Assembly (NCBI RefSeq): GCF_008370645.1
Contig: NZ_VTZN01000001.1
Location: 79,233-143,232, forward strand
Length of the DNA stretch: 64,000 bases
Source: Mycobacterium simiae
Lineage (GTDB): Bacteria > Actinomycetota > Actinomycetes > Mycobacteriales > Mycobacteriaceae
Direction: 5' to 3'
Below, one piece after another: positions 41,971 through 52,861 of the stretch; the first letter of the stretch is position 1, and every line of letters starts with the position of its first letter. Position numbers and translations under genes: made by a program. The notes under the pieces are model-generated. The model was given only the letters and a program-made list of their open reading frames with translations, was not told where the DNA came from and made no database searches.

Positions 41971-42611
41971 TGCTCGGCAAATACTCTGCATACCGGCGTG
42001 GACCGGACGCCATTGTTGCTCCGGCGGTCATCGACCGCATTCTGATTGGCGCGTGCGCTGCGATCTGGCTGGTGCTGGTGGGCGTGAGCGTGGCCGCTGC
42101 GGTAGCGCTGGCGGACCTTGGCCGTGGCTTTCACAAGGTGGGGAGGGACTCGCACACCACCTGGGTGCTGTATGCCGTCATCATCGTGTCCGCCCTGGTC
42201 ATCGCAGGTGCGATACCAGTGTTAATGCGGGCTCGCCGTACGTCCTCGGCTGACCCGACGGTAAGGTCGTCGCCTCCGCGCGCCGGGAGCATCCAGCCGG
42301 TCCGAGCCGGACAAGCTGTGGCCCGCACTGTGGGCAGGCCGGCCCGCCGAGATCAGCTCACAGCATTCGGTCCGGCCGCGCAGCGGTCCGGCGAGGCGGC
42401 GGACCGGATCTGGTTGCGGGGGACCGTCGCGTTGACCGGCACCATGGGCATTGCACTGACTGCGGTGGCGTTGGCGACGTATCTGATGTCTGTTGGTCAC
42501 GACGGCGCGGCGTGGATCGGCTACGGGGTGGCCGGAGTAATCACCGCAGGAATGCCGGCGATCGAGTGGCTGCATGTCCGGCAGTTGCGCCGCGTGCTCG
42601 CCACGCAATAG
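41970..42611 (+). CDS. Membrane protein Rv2197c-like
   Basis: A 213-residue protein with four predicted helices: RILIGACAAIWLVLVGVSVA, TTWVLYAVIIVSALVIAGAI, a third in VALTGTMGIALTAVALATYL and a fourth in IGYGVAGVITAGMPAIEWLH. A cytoplasmic loop of about 60 residues rich in Arg/Ser separates helices two and three. Function unknown; its conserved place behind mmpS3 and the oxidase genes suggests an envelope or respiratory link, without proof. Coupled to mmpS3 by TGATG. Confidence 0.88.
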   Translation: MLGKYSAYRRGPDAIVAPAVIDRILIGACAAIWLVLVGVSVAAAVALADLGRGFHKVGRDSHTTWVLYAVIIVSALVIAGAIPVLMRARRTSSADPTVRSSPPRAGSIQPVRAGQAVARTVGRPARRDQLTAFGPAAQRSGEAADRIWLRGTVALTGTMGIALTAVALATYLMSVGHDGAAWIGYGVAGVITAGMPAIEWLHVRQLRRVLATQ

Positions 42612-42738
42612 CCCCATGGTGTCGCAGAGTCAGGGCGGGTACGCAGCCTGCAGCGGCGGATAACTACCGCACGGCCTGGCTGGTGCGCCTGCTGCGAGGT
42701 ATGGCAGGTCACATAGCCGCCACTTGCGGCCGAACAGC

Positions 42739-42781
42739 GCGGGTCTCGACAGGGCTGTGACACCACCCTGTTCGGACCCGC
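42739..42781. terminator. Long hairpin between Rv2197c-like gene and qcrB
   Basis: GCGGGTC pairs with GACCCGC, and inside it CAGGG pairs with CCCTG, with a small internal loop (TCGA/TTCG). It lies between convergent stops at 42611 and 42794, which fits a bidirectional terminator. There is no T run. Confidence 0.5.
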
Positions 42782-42793
42782 GCCCGCTCGTCG

Positions 42794-44452
42794 CTAGTGC
42801 TCGCGGTGCTCGTCGTTGGGGGAGCCGACGATGCTGTCCTGGTAATCGCGCAGTGCCGTCAGGGCACGTTGTTCGGCGGCATGATCGGCCTCGCGCAGTG
42901 CTGCATCCTCCGAGGCCGGATCCGCGAACAGGAAGCTGCCATTGCCCGGTGAGCCGGCTGAGCCCAATTTGTTCATTCGCTTGGGCAGCGGCGCGCCCTG
43001 GTACTCGAGCGGGATCGGGTGGCCGTGTTCGTCGACTGGGCCGAGCGGCTGATGCAGCTCGATATAAGCGCCGTGCGGCAGACGCTTGATGATGCCTGTC
43101 TCAACACCATGCTCGAGCACCGCACGGTCGCTGCGCTGCAGCCCGATAGACCATCGGTAGCTGACGAAGAAGACAAGCGGTGGAAGCACTACCATGCCGA
43201 TACGTCCGATCCACGTGGTCGCGTTCAACGAGATGTGGAACTTCAGTGCGATAATGTCGTTCATCGCCGCCAGGGTCAGCACCATGTAGAAGGCGATTGC
43301 CATCGCGCCGACGGCAGTACGCACCGGGGCGTCTCGCGGCCGTTGCAGCAGATTGTGGTGCGCATTGTCGCCGGTGAACCGCTTCTCTAGGAAGGGGTAG
43401 ACGATCAGCAGGATAAAGACCAAGCCCATGATCAGCGCCACCCACACCACCGCCGGAATGGTGTGGTGCCAGAAGTAGAACTCCCAGGGTGGCCAGATAC
43501 GAGCCAGACCCTCGGTCCACATCATGTAGAAGTCGGGCTGTGAGCCGGCCGACACCTGTGAGGGCTTGTAGGGGCCCAGGTTCCAGATCGGGTTGATCTG
43601 CAGCAGGCCGCCCATCAGACCCAGGACGCCGACGATCGCCGCGAAAAAGGCGCCGGACTTGAACGCGAACACCGGCATGACGCGCACGCCGACGACGTTG
43701 TGCTCGGTCCGACCCGGGCCGGGGAACTGCGTGTGCTTCTGGAACCACACCAGCGCCAGATGCATTCCAATCAGCGCCAGGATGATCCCAGGCAGCAGCA
43801 GAATGTGCAGCGCATAGAGCCTAGGAATCAGGATGGTGCCCGGGAAATCGCCGCCGAACAGCGCCCAGTGCAACCAGGTCCCGATGATCGGCATCCCCAG
43901 TGTGATCGAGGACAGCGCGGCGCGCAGACCGATCCCGGACAGCAAGTCGTCGGGCAACGAGTAGCCGAAGTAGCCCTCGAACATCGACAGGATCAGCAGC
44001 AGCGAGCCGATCACCCAGTTGGCTTCACGGGGCCGCCGGAACGCGCCGGTGAAGAAGATGCGTGCCAGGTGCACCATGATCGCCGCGGAGAACATCAACG
44101 CGGCCCAGTGGTGGATCTGACGGACGAACAGACCGCCCCGGACTTCGAAGGAGATGTTGAGCGCCGTTTCGTAGGCGCGCGACATCTCGACTCCGCGCAG
44201 CGGCTGGTAGACGCCGTTGTAGGTGACCTCGGCCATGGACGGATCGAAGAACAACGTCAGGTACACGCCGGTGATCAGCAGGACGATAAAGCTGTACAGC
44301 GCGATCTCGCCGAGCAGGAACGACCAGTGCGTGGGGAAGACCTTGTTCAGCTGTCTACGCAGCGCAGCGGCGGGGTGATACCGCGTGTCGACGTCTTCGG
44401 CTTGGCGGGCCAGAACATCACCGATTTTCGGAGGACGGAGATTCGGACTCAT
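42794..44452 (-). CDS. qcrB: Cytochrome bc1 (bcc) complex cytochrome b subunit
   Basis: A 552-residue cytochrome b, the quinol-oxidising subunit of the bcc complex and target of telacebec-type inhibitors. Signatures: [40 protein letters not shown] (haem His), [20 protein letters not shown], the Q-site P-W-(E) motif in [10 protein letters not shown], and the actinobacterial C-terminal extension [24 protein letters not shown] overlaps the qcrA stop. Start MSPNLRPP chosen by homology (the frame is open six codons more). Confidence 0.96.
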   Translation of the reverse strand: MSPNLRPPKIGDVLARQAEDVDTRYHPAAALRRQLNKVFPTHWSFLLGEIALYSFIVLLITGVYLTLFFDPSMAEVTYNGVYQPLRGVEMSRAYETALNISFEVRGGLFVRQIHHWAALMFSAAIMVHLARIFFTGAFRRPREANWVIGSLLLILSMFEGYFGYSLPDDLLSGIGLRAALSSITLGMPIIGTWLHWALFGGDFPGTILIPRLYALHILLLPGIILALIGMHLALVWFQKHTQFPGPGRTEHNVVGVRVMPVFAFKSGAFFAAIVGVLGLMGGLLQINPIWNLGPYKPSQVSAGSQPDFYMMWTEGLARIWPPWEFYFWHHTIPAVVWVALIMGLVFILLIVYPFLEKRFTGDNAHHNLLQRPRDAPVRTAVGAMAIAFYMVLTLAAMNDIIALKFHISLNATTWIGRIGMVVLPPLVFFVSYRWSIGLQRSDRAVLEHGVETGIIKRLPHGAYIELHQPLGPVDEHGHPIPLEYQGAPLPKRMNKLGSAGSPGNGSFLFADPASEDAALREADHAAEQRALTALRDYQDSIVGSPNDEHREH

Positions 44453-45669
44453 GTTGTTGTGCGCTCCCAAAATGCCGGTCCGACGGGCTCGATGAAGTCG
44501 CCGTTGGCGACAAGATATCCGTTGGAGTCAATGGTGATGGGCAATTGCGCCAACGCGCGGGCTGCTGGACCGAAGATCGGCTTGGCGAAATGCAGCGCGT
44601 CGAACTGCGACTGGTGACATGGGCACAGAATTCGGTACGTCTGTTGTTCGTATAGCGATGCCGGGCAACCCAGATGTGAGCAGACCTTCGTGTAGGCGAA
44701 GAACTCGCCGAAATTGAAGCTCTCCTGGCCTTGGCGTTTCACCACTTTGCCGACGTCGCCCGGCTTGATGCGGATGAGCATCACAGGGTTGCGGATACCC
44801 ATCGCGATGGCCTGCAGCTTTTCATGGGACTCCACCGTGGTGCCGTCACCGTCGGATTCCCGCCACGGAAACACGGTCTCCATCCCGCCGGCGTCCATGT
44901 CCTCGGGGCGCAGCTTGACAAACGGCGCTCCGTTGGACAGGCCCGTGGCCCGGGCTAGGTAGATCGTCTCGCCCTGGTAGCGAGGAGTCCAGCCGGACGT
45001 CCACAGCTCGGCTTTCATCCCGTCGGCGGTGGGGACGACTGGTTTCCACGGGTTCTTGATGAGGCCGCCAGCAAACGCAGCTAGAGTCCCTAGCCCGAAC
45101 GCCCCCAATCCCATGCCCAACGACAGCCCGACCAGTTTGCGGCGGCGGATGGTCGAGCTCTCAAACGCGTCCGTCAGGTTAGCCACCACGGTCTTGCGGT
45201 CGATCTCGCGCGAGGCACCGTCGTGCCGTTCCTGGATCGTGATCTCTTCGGGGATAAAGCGTTTCTGGAACAGTACGGCGCCGACAGCGATGGCCAGGAT
45301 GGACAGCCCGAAGGTTGCCCCATACAGCGGGGTGGCCAGCGAGTACAGCAGATTACCCGAGTCTCCCTTGGGTCGGTACTCCCAGGGCCAAAAGAGGAAC
45401 ACCAGCAGCAGCGCAAGACCGAACACGCCTCCCAGCAAAAGCCAGATAGCCACGCCACGCTCGGCGCGCTTTTCGGCTTTGGTGCCCTCGAGCGGCCAGC
45501 GAGGTTCTTTGTAGGCGATCTGCACACCGTCCAGCTTGCCGCCCAACTCCAGCAGTTCCTGCTGCGACATCGTGGCCAGCGCGGCTTCGCCGGGCGCGGG
45601 TGCCGCGCTGGGGCCCTTGTCGGTGTCGGATCCGGTAACGCCGTCAGTCACGTGAGAGCCGTCGCTCAT
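44449..45669 (-). CDS. qcrA: Cytochrome bc1 complex Rieske iron-sulfur subunit
   Basis: A 406-residue actinobacterial QcrA with three membrane helices (for example [20 protein letters not shown] and [20 protein letters not shown]) rather than one. The C-terminal Rieske domain has [14 protein letters not shown] and [10 protein letters not shown], giving C-x-H...C-x2-H for the 2Fe-2S cluster. It passes electrons from menaquinol to the dihaem QcrC. The ATG overlaps the qcrC stop by ATGA; the family start (MSDGSH) was used. Confidence 0.95.
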   Translation of the reverse strand: MSDGSHVTDGVTGSDTDKGPSAAPAPGEAALATMSQQELLELGGKLDGVQIAYKEPRWPLEGTKAEKRAERGVAIWLLLGGVFGLALLLVFLFWPWEYRPKGDSGNLLYSLATPLYGATFGLSILAIAVGAVLFQKRFIPEEITIQERHDGASREIDRKTVVANLTDAFESSTIRRRKLVGLSLGMGLGAFGLGTLAAFAGGLIKNPWKPVVPTADGMKAELWTSGWTPRYQGETIYLARATGLSNGAPFVKLRPEDMDAGGMETVFPWRESDGDGTTVESHEKLQAIAMGIRNPVMLIRIKPGDVGKVVKRQGQESFNFGEFFAYTKVCSHLGCPASLYEQQTYRILCPCHQSQFDALHFAKPIFGPAARALAQLPITIDSNGYLVANGDFIEPVGPAFWERTTT

Positions 45670-46514
45670 GATCGCGCCCCAATCCACAGTGTTAGCCCGA
45701 TGGCCGCGACCATGCCGATGATCCACATCGCCATGCCCTCGGGTGCGGGTCCGAATCCACCAAGTCCGTAGCCCCCCGGTGAGCGCTCCTCGGCAACGGC
45801 CCGCACGTAGGCGATGATGTCCTTCTTCGCTTCAAAGGACAGCTGACGGTCGTCAAACTTCGGCATGTTCTGTGGACCGGTCAGCATTGCGGTGAGGATT
45901 TGCTGCTCATTGGCGGGTCCGAGTTCGGGCGCGTATTTGCCCGACGACAGGGCGCCACCTTTTCCGGTGAAGTTGTGGCAGGAGGCGCAGTTGAGGCGGA
46001 ACAAGTCGCCGCCGCGGCCCAGATCATCGCCCCGCAGCGAGGTGGTTGCGATGCTGCCATCGGGATTGCGCACCACGGTAGGGCCACCACCGTTGGCTTG
46101 GACGTAGGCGCCCAACGCATCGATCTGGGCTTCGTCGAAAATCGGCTCCTTGCGTTGTGCCTGAGCCTCCCCCCGCATTGCGGGCATCCGACCCGTCGAC
46201 ACTTGGAAATAAACAGCTGCCTCGCCCACGCCAATCAGGCTGGGCCCGTGATCAGGCACGCCTTGCAGGTTGGCACCGTGGCACGACACGCAGGAGGTGT
46301 CGAACAACTGCTTGCCGGTACGCAGCAGCGCTGACGTGGACTCGTCGGCGACGGCCACCTGCGGGGTGGGTGTCAGTACGGCCGCCAAGCCACCGGCGAT
46401 GGTCAGCGCAACCAGCAGCAGCAGTCCGCCCGATAGCCTGCGGTGCAGCCGCCGCCGCGCGCGAGTGGTCTGTTTGTTGCTGCTACCGGGTCGGGTGAAC
46501 CCCAGCTTTTTCAA
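45666..46514 (-). CDS. qcrC: Dihaem cytochrome c subunit of bc1 complex
   Basis: A 282-residue membrane-anchored cytochrome. It starts at TTG with AGGAG at the right distance. The N-terminal helix [20 protein letters not shown] is followed by two c-type domains with [11 protein letters not shown] and [11 protein letters not shown] (CxxCH haem sites), and a C-terminal anchor ([20 protein letters not shown]). It replaces soluble cytochrome c by wiring the bcc complex straight to the aa3 oxidase. It lies 34 bases after ctaE in the ctaE-qcrCAB operon. Confidence 0.95.
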   Translation of the reverse strand: MKKLGFTRPGSSNKQTTRARRRLHRRLSGGLLLLVALTIAGGLAAVLTPTPQVAVADESTSALLRTGKQLFDTSCVSCHGANLQGVPDHGPSLIGVGEAAVYFQVSTGRMPAMRGEAQAQRKEPIFDEAQIDALGAYVQANGGGPTVVRNPDGSIATTSLRGDDLGRGGDLFRLNCASCHNFTGKGGALSSGKYAPELGPANEQQILTAMLTGPQNMPKFDDRQLSFEAKKDIIAYVRAVAEERSPGGYGLGGFGPAPEGMAMWIIGMVAAIGLTLWIGARS

Positions 46515-46548
46515 CTGAGCACTCCTGTTCGTTCCTGTTCGGGCCAGC

Positions 46549-47220
<672 letters not shown>

Positions 47221-47307
47221 TCAGTTCCAGGCGCTGTTTGCGGGCCACGCACCCGTGGTTGTCGGGCACACATCAGGGGCCGTTAGCCGGCGTGGGACCA
47301 TCGGCGC

Positions 47308-48447
47308 GTGGCGCTGTCATCTGATGCTTCTTCGCCGGGTAGGTCGCCGGGTAGGTCACCCGATGGTTCGCCCCGGGTGCCATCCGCTGCTGAGGCGTCT
47401 GCGGCGGCGTCATGGCCGCGGCTGCTCGGTCGCTTGACGGCCGGAAAGAGCCTGATACCGGGCCAGGCATCGTGGGCCATGGAGCAGGTCATGACCGGCA
47501 CCGCGCGGCCGGCCCAGATTGCCGCCTTCGCCGTCGCGATGACGATGAAGGTTCCCACGGCGGACGAAGTCAGCGAGCTGGCCGAAGTGATGCTCGATCA
47601 CGCGCGCCCCATGCCTGCCTCCGCCATCCGCGACGACACCGTTGACGTCGTCGGGACCGGCGGCGACGGGGTCAACACGGTCAACTTGTCGACCATGGCG
47701 GCCATTGTGGTGGCGGCGGCGGGCGTGCCGGTGGTCAAGCACGGCAACCGCGGGGCGTCGTCATTGTCCGGTGGCGCCGACACCCTGGAGGCACTCGGGG
47801 TGCGCATCGACCTACAACCCGACCAGGTGGCGCGCAGTCTCGAGGAGGTCGGCATCGCGTTCTGCTTCGCGCCCCAGTTTCATCCGTCGTATCGGCACGC
47901 ATCGGTGGTGCGCCGCGAGATCGGGGTGCCGACGGTATTCAATCTGCTTGGCCCGCTGACCAATCCGGCGCGCCCCCGGGCGGGGCTGATCGGCTGCGCG
48001 TTCGCGGAGCTTGCCGAGGTAATGGCCGGGGTGTTCGCCGCACGTGGGTGCAGCGTGCTGGTGGTGCACGGCGACGACGGGCTCGACGAGTTGACGACGA
48101 CGACCACGAGCACGATCTGGCGGGTGCAGGCCGGCACCGTGCGCAAGCTGACTTTCGATCCCGCGAGATTGGGTTTTGCCCGTGCCCAACTGGACGACCT
48201 GTTGGGTGGCGACGCGCACGCCAACGCGGCCGCAGTGCGCGCGGTCCTGGGGGGTGCCACCGGCCCCATTCGGGATGCCGTGGTGCTCAACGCCGCCGGG
48301 GCGATGGTCGCGCATGCTGGGTTATCCAGCCGCGCTGAATGGCGGCCGGCGTGGCAGGACGGGTTGCAGCGGGCCAGCGCCGCGATCGACAGCGGTGCGG
48401 CTGAACAGTTGCTCGCGCGATGGGTGCGGTTCAGCCAGCAGGCCTGA
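47308..48447 (+). CDS. trpD: Anthranilate phosphoribosyltransferase
   Basis: A 379-residue tryptophan-synthesis enzyme joining anthranilate and PRPP. Signatures: [20 protein letters not shown] (PRPP and Mg site), [40 protein letters not shown] and [13 protein letters not shown]. The N-terminal 25 residues form a Ser/Pro/Arg-rich extension built on an imprecise repeat ([13 protein letters not shown]). GTG start; 370 residues in M. tuberculosis. Its 3' end overlaps the convergent nuclease gene by 126 bases. Confidence 0.94.
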   Translation: MALSSDASSPGRSPGRSPDGSPRVPSAAEASAAASWPRLLGRLTAGKSLIPGQASWAMEQVMTGTARPAQIAAFAVAMTMKVPTADEVSELAEVMLDHARPMPASAIRDDTVDVVGTGGDGVNTVNLSTMAAIVVAAAGVPVVKHGNRGASSLSGGADTLEALGVRIDLQPDQVARSLEEVGIAFCFAPQFHPSYRHASVVRREIGVPTVFNLLGPLTNPARPRAGLIGCAFAELAEVMAGVFAARGCSVLVVHGDDGLDELTTTTTSTIWRVQAGTVRKLTFDPARLGFARAQLDDLLGGDAHANAAAVRAVLGGATGPIRDAVVLNAAGAMVAHAGLSSRAEWRPAWQDGLQRASAAIDSGAAEQLLARWVRFSQQA

Positions 48448-50271
48448 CTGCCAAGCAGCGGCGTCCTGCTCGGCGGCCAGCCGCGCCGAATGCGCCGATG
48501 CCGCCCACGCCGCCCAAGCGCCGGCGGACCGCCAAGGTGAGGTCCAGCCGGCGGCATCGTCCGGCGCAGCCACCCGAACGATCCGCACGCCCGGATTCGC
48601 CAGCCAGCGGGCAATAAGCGCGGTTTCCTCCACCAGGGCACCGCCCAGCGGGGCCGGCGCGGGAAGGACCGCTTGCGCGCCGGTCTGCAGGGCCTCGATC
48701 ACCGGCATCGGTGGCACCCCACGCGGGGCATTGCCGGCCGCTGCGAGTTGGCCGTGGCGGATAACAGCTAACTGATAGCCCCCGCTACCGTCCGGGGCTG
48801 CCGCGATCAACTCAGGCAGGGCGGCCAGCGCCCGTAACCGCTGCCCGCGCCACAGCACTTCGATGGCGGTGGCACTGTGGTCGCGTAGCCGTGCCGCGCT
48901 CTCGTAACAATGGCGTTCGGCCAGGGCGGTGACTTGGCGCACCGCCGCGGCCAGCGCGGTGTTGTCGCATCCGTCGATCAAGTCGGCCACGCGCTGCGTT
49001 GCTTCGGCGTACTGCTCGGCCGTCACGTCGCGGCCGGTAGGGCACGGCGATACTTCCCGCTCGGGGCACGCCGGGCCGTGCAGCGCCGAACGCGCCAGCC
49101 GGTTGGCGCAGGTTCGCAGACCAGTGCAGCGAGCCAAGAGGGCAGCCGTTTCGGCGGCCTCGGTGCGGGAGCGAAAGGGACCGATGGTGCGGTCGTGTCG
49201 GGGAGCCCGAGTTGCCGACAGCCGCGGAAACGCCTCGTCGGTGAGCACCAGCCACCACCATCGGTGTGGGAACCTCGATCTGCGGTTGTACGGCGGCGCA
49301 TGCGCGGCCAGCATCCGAAGCTCGCGCACACCGGCCTCTAGCGAGTGCGCGCACTCCACATGGTCGACGGCGCTGGCCAAGGTGACCATCTCCTTGATCC
49401 GGCCGCGGGGGTCGGCGCCGTTGAAGTATTGGCTGACCCGCCGGTACAGGTTGACCGCGGTGCCGACGTAGAGCACTTCGCCCGAAGGTCCGCGGAACAG
49501 ATAGATGCCCGGCCGGTGCGGCAGGTCGTTGGCCAGGACCCGTTTGCGGCGCTGCGCCGGGGTTGTGTTGGGGAGATACAAACGCAGCTCGGCGTAGGTG
49601 TGCACACCCTGGTTACCCACCCGCTCGATCAGCGCATGCAGCACGTCGACGGTGGCGCGAGCGTCGTCGAGAGCCCGGTGCGTGGGTTGGGTGGCGACCG
49701 CGAACAACCGTGCCAGCTCGGTCAGCCGCACACTGGGGGCCTCCTCACGACTGAGCACGCGGCGCGCCAACCGGACCGTGCACAAGACCTGCGGTCGCGG
49801 CCAGGGGATGCCGCACTGTCGCGCGGCGGCCCGCAGAAAGCCGATATCGAACCGGGCATTGTGGGCGACCAGTATCGAGCTGCCGGCGAACTCAAGAAAC
49901 ATCGGCAAGACAACGTCGATGGTCGGGGCGTCATGCACCATCGCCGTTGTTATCCCGGTTAGCCGCACGACTTGGGGCGAAATGCTGCGTTGTGGGTCTA
50001 CCAAGGTGGCGAATTCACCAAGAACCTTTCCGCCGCAGACCTTGACGGCCCCGATCTCGGTGATGGCGTCGGGGGACGTGGCTGCGGTCCCGGAGGTGCG
50101 CCCGCCGGTGGTCTCCAAGTCGACGACAACAAAGGTGGTCTCCCGCAACGGCACGTCGTCGGCCAGCGCGGCGTCGCCGCCCGCGAAAGCGCCGGGGTCC
50201 AGCTCAGCGAGACTCAGCTGAGTTCCACCGGCGACACCCATGGCGGTGACGTTAAGCAGTCGCACTGACAC
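48322..50271 (-). CDS. DEDD 3'-5' exonuclease fused to GIY-YIG (UvrC-like) nuclease
   Basis: A 649-residue protein like Rv2191. Residues about 45-210 form a DnaQ-type exonuclease: [11 protein letters not shown] (ExoI Asp, Glu), [11 protein letters not shown] (ExoII) and [14 protein letters not shown] (ExoIII His, Asp). Residues about 250-330 are a GIY-YIG domain as in UvrC/Cho: [20 protein letters not shown] and [10 protein letters not shown]. The rest resembles the UvrC middle region with a Cys-rich patch ([11 protein letters not shown], then HGPACPE). No RNase H or HhH UvrC end is evident. Likely a DNA repair nuclease. The start is GTG 50271 or ATG 50238. The last 40 residues are encoded antisense to trpD. 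Confidence 0.9.
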   Translation of the reverse strand: MSVRLLNVTAMGVAGGTQLSLAELDPGAFAGGDAALADDVPLRETTFVVVDLETTGGRTSGTAATSPDAITEIGAVKVCGGKVLGEFATLVDPQRSISPQVVRLTGITTAMVHDAPTIDVVLPMFLEFAGSSILVAHNARFDIGFLRAAARQCGIPWPRPQVLCTVRLARRVLSREEAPSVRLTELARLFAVATQPTHRALDDARATVDVLHALIERVGNQGVHTYAELRLYLPNTTPAQRRKRVLANDLPHRPGIYLFRGPSGEVLYVGTAVNLYRRVSQYFNGADPRGRIKEMVTLASAVDHVECAHSLEAGVRELRMLAAHAPPYNRRSRFPHRWWWLVLTDEAFPRLSATRAPRHDRTIGPFRSRTEAAETAALLARCTGLRTCANRLARSALHGPACPEREVSPCPTGRDVTAEQYAEATQRVADLIDGCDNTALAAAVRQVTALAERHCYESAARLRDHSATAIEVLWRGQRLRALAALPELIAAAPDGSGGYQLAVIRHGQLAAAGNAPRGVPPMPVIEALQTGAQAVLPAPAPLGGALVEETALIARWLANPGVRIVRVAAPDDAAGWTSPWRSAGAWAAWAASAHSARLAAEQDAAAWQSGLLAEPHPSREQLFSRTAVDRGAGPLQPVLPRRPPFSAAG

Positions 50272-50377
50272 GACGCGGTTCCCCCGCTAGCGGCGGCGCC
50301 GCGGCTGTCGGTGCTGACGGCTAGCGTTCGCGCATAGCTCGAATTGACGATCGAAAGCGCTACGGAGAGGACCCCAG

Positions 50378-50644
50378 ATGGCACCCAACATCGGAACAGA
50401 GGGCGCAGGTGACGCCGTCGCCGAGCCGGGCGACCCGGTGATCATTGACTGCGACGACTGCGCGGTACGGGGGTCCGCCTGCCGTGACTGCGTGGTGAGT
50501 GTGTTGCTCGGGGTGCCGGACACGCTGATGCGCGACGAGCGAGCGGCGCTGGAGGCGCTCGCCGCCGCCGGATTGGCCCCGCGGTTGCGTCTGGTCCCGA
50601 TCCGGGGCAACCGCGGGCCGGGTCGTGCATCGGGTGTCGCTTAG
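50378..50644 (+). CDS. Small Cys-rich conserved hypothetical protein
   Basis: An 88-residue protein preceded by GGAGAGGA. The centre has four closely spaced cysteines, IDCDDCAVRGSACRDCVVSV, a C-x2-C...C-x2-C pattern that suggests a zinc or Fe-S site. An acidic N-terminus and a C-terminal basic tail flank it. It lies just before the peptidoglycan hydrolase gene on the same strand. I know similar small proteins in actinobacteria at this place but no function. Confidence 0.75.
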   Translation: MAPNIGTEGAGDAVAEPGDPVIIDCDDCAVRGSACRDCVVSVLLGVPDTLMRDERAALEALAAAGLAPRLRLVPIRGNRGPGRASGVA

Positions 50645-50728
50645 GCGGCCTGTACTGTGCTTGGGGGCGCAATGACGCGCTCTCACACGAAAACGACAGA
50701 AATCTTGCCGTTTTCTTAACTCCCCCCT

Positions 50729-50758
50729 TTGGACAAAGCCGAGACCTTTTCGTAACCT
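50729..50758 (+). promoter_or_regulatory. Candidate promoter of the NlpC/P60 gene
   Basis: TTGGAC (50729-50734) and TAACCT (50753-50758) are separated by 18 bases, close to a SigA-type promoter. A transcript from here would have a leader of about 50 bases with a clear AAGGA site. Confidence 0.45.
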
Positions 50759-50817
50759 GTTTGAGACCTAAACCGGCTCGACGGCGCTACGCCGATAGCA
50801 GTTTAAGGAAGCAAATC

Positions 50818-51978
50818 TTGAGGCTCGACTGTAGGCATCGGATCGCGCGTTCAATCAGGCGGTCCGCCATCGGTTCGCTAGCGAGCTTCATTGTGTTGTC
50901 CGGGGTCCTGGCCGCCGCGGCAGTGGCCGATCCCGCCGACGACGCGCTGGCGAGACTCAACGAGCTATCTCGGCAGGCCGAACAAACCACCGAGGCCATG
51001 CACAGTGCGGAACTGGACCTAGGCGCCAAGCTCGCGGCGCAACAGGCGGCGGAGAAGAAGCTCGCCGACGACCAGGCTGTGCTGGCGGACGCCAAAGCGC
51101 GCTTGGCGACATTCCAGACCGCCGTCAACAAGCTGGCGGCCGCCACCTACATGGGTGGGCGCACCAACGGCATGGACGCGATCTTGACCGCCGAATCGCC
51201 CCAGCTGCTGATCGATGGGCTTTCGGTGCAGCGGGTGATGGCCCGACAAATGTCTGCGCAGATGGCAAGCTTCACGGCTGCCGGGGAAGCAGCGGTCAAG
51301 GCCGAGCAAGCCTCTGCCAAGTCGGCTGCCGAGGCCAAGTCCGCCGCCGAGCAAGCGGCCGCGGTACGGGCGAATCTGCAACACAAACAAAGCCAGCTGC
51401 AGGTGCAGATCGCTGTCGTCAAGTCGCAATACCTAACGTTGACCCCCGAGCAGCGCACCGCTCTCGCCGATCCGGGCCCGATTCCGGCCGGGTTGCCCGG
51501 CACCGCCGGCCCGGCGCCAGAGGGACTAGCGCCTGGTGCGCCGCCCGAGGCCGTGCCGACACCCGGTGAGGCGCCCGCGCCGAGCGGCGGAGTGTTCGGT
51601 GTCCCCTTCATGCCCCCTGGGGGCGGCGGCGGTGACCGTGCGACCGTGGTGCAGGCCGCGCTGACCCAGGTCGGAACGCCCTACGCATGGGGTGGCGCCG
51701 CGCCGGGCGGATTCGACTGCTCCGGATTGGTCATGTGGGCTTTCCAACAAGCCGGCATCGCCTTGCCTCATTCCAGCCAGGCACTGGCCCACGGTGGTCA
51801 GCCGGTAGCGCTCTCAGATCTGCAACCCGGCGACGTCCTGACCTTCTACTCCGACGCGTCGCACGCCGGCATCTACATCGGTGACGGCCTGATGGTGCAC
51901 TCCTCCACGTTCGGCCAGCCGGTGCGGGTGGTGCCGATGGAATCCTCAGGTCCGATCTACGACGCCCGCCGGTACTGA
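50818..51978 (+). CDS. Secreted NlpC/P60 peptidoglycan endopeptidase (Rv2190c-like)
   Basis: A 386-residue protein. It starts at TTG with AAGGA eight bases upstream; the frame is open to 50761 but this start gives the H37Rv length. SAIGSLASFIVLSGVLAAAA is the signal peptide. A long coiled coil follows (residues about 45-220, rich in Ala, Lys, Gln, Glu), as in RipA/RipC-type hydrolases, then a Pro/Gly linker. The catalytic domain has the Cys in PGGFDCSGLVMWAFQQAG and His in ASHAGIYIGDGLMVHSS. It cleaves D-Glu-DAP bonds; the homologue is needed for normal cell-wall structure. Confidence 0.94.
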   Translation: MRLDCRHRIARSIRRSAIGSLASFIVLSGVLAAAAVADPADDALARLNELSRQAEQTTEAMHSAELDLGAKLAAQQAAEKKLADDQAVLADAKARLATFQTAVNKLAAATYMGGRTNGMDAILTAESPQLLIDGLSVQRVMARQMSAQMASFTAAGEAAVKAEQASAKSAAEAKSAAEQAAAVRANLQHKQSQLQVQIAVVKSQYLTLTPEQRTALADPGPIPAGLPGTAGPAPEGLAPGAPPEAVPTPGEAPAPSGGVFGVPFMPPGGGGGDRATVVQAALTQVGTPYAWGGAAPGGFDCSGLVMWAFQQAGIALPHSSQALAHGGQPVALSDLQPGDVLTFYSDASHAGIYIGDGLMVHSSTFGQPVRVVPMESSGPIYDARRY

Positions 51979-51988
51979 CCGCCTCCTG

Positions 51989-52852
51989 GTGGGGCCGCGC
52001 CGCCGTCATCGACGGCTGGCCATCGTGCTGGCGTACATCTTTGTCGCTGAGCTAGTCACCGCAGTGGCGCTGCCGAGGCAGCGTCTAGAGCCCGATCGAC
52101 CTGCCCAGCGATCACCGGCGCCGACGGCAGGGGGCCGGGTGTCGTCGCTGGTCGTCGGCGATCGCACCGTTCGACTGGTCAGTCTCGGCGGCGCAGGTGC
52201 CGATCTCGTGGTGGCCCGGGCTGCGGCGAATATCGGCGCCGCGGTCGACGCGGTGGTGGCCTTCTGGGGAACGGATTGGCCTCATGAGATCTTGGTCACC
52301 GCGGCCGGCTCGGACGAGCAGTTCCGCGCGGCCGCCGGCAGCGGCCTCCCATCGCAGTGGGCCGACATCGCGGCGGTGACCATCGCCGAGCGCGTCGATC
52401 CTGCCCATCGGGATGCCGTTGGCCAACGGATCGTGTTCGCCCCCGGTGCGGTGCAGATGAGCCCATCTGCGCTGCGAATAGTGTTGACCCATGAGCTTTT
52501 TCACTACGCCGCACGCGCCGACACGACGCTGGACGCGCCGCGCTGGCTGACCGAGGGGATGGCCGATTTCGTGGCACGGCCGAGCGCCGTGCTGCCCGCT
52601 GCCGCGGTAGCCGTGGCGCTGCCGTCCGACAGCGAGCTGGATACTCCCGGGCCGCAGCGTTCAGTTGCCTACGACCGAGCATGGTGGTTCGCGCGGTTTG
52701 TCGCCGATACCTACGGGCCGGCGAAGCTGCGCGAGTTCTACCTGGCCACTTGCGGCGTTGGACACCTGGATCTGCCGACTGCGATTCGCGATGTCCTCGG
52801 CATCGACTCCGCTGGCCTGCTCGCGCGTTGGCAGCAGTGGCTGACCCGTTAG
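51989..52852 (+). CDS. Secreted/anchored HExxH gluzincin-like protein (Rv2189c-like)
   Basis: A 287-residue protein with a basic N-terminus and one hydrophobic helix (RRLAIVLAYIFVAELVTAVA), so probably a membrane-anchored or exported protein. VLTHELFHYAARADTTLDAP has the HExxH zinc motif, followed 20 residues on by the Glu-containing WLTEGMADFVA, the third ligand of gluzincin peptidases. YDRAWWFARFVADTYG is the usual helix behind the site. Substrate unknown. It starts 10 bases after the NlpC/P60 gene and ends 9 bases before pimB, so all three seem co-transcribed. The start GTG 51989 is not certain. Confidence 0.85.
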   Translation: MGPRRRHRRLAIVLAYIFVAELVTAVALPRQRLEPDRPAQRSPAPTAGGRVSSLVVGDRTVRLVSLGGAGADLVVARAAANIGAAVDAVVAFWGTDWPHEILVTAAGSDEQFRAAAGSGLPSQWADIAAVTIAERVDPAHRDAVGQRIVFAPGAVQMSPSALRIVLTHELFHYAARADTTLDAPRWLTEGMADFVARPSAVLPAAAVAVALPSDSELDTPGPQRSVAYDRAWWFARFVADTYGPAKLREFYLATCGVGHLDLPTAIRDVLGIDSAGLLARWQQWLTR

Positions 52853-52861
52853 ATTACCCAG

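Noticed and set aside
47330..47365. Short tandem GGTAGGTC-like repeat as a regulatory element
   Set aside because: It lies inside the trpD coding frame and encodes the Arg/Ser/Pro N-terminal extension; a variable linker is the simpler explanation.
50645..50817. c-di-AMP (ydaO) or other riboswitch ahead of the NlpC/P60 gene
   Set aside because: Some mycobacterial cell-wall hydrolase genes have one, but I could not find the conserved riboswitch elements here; a plain promoter explains the sequence.
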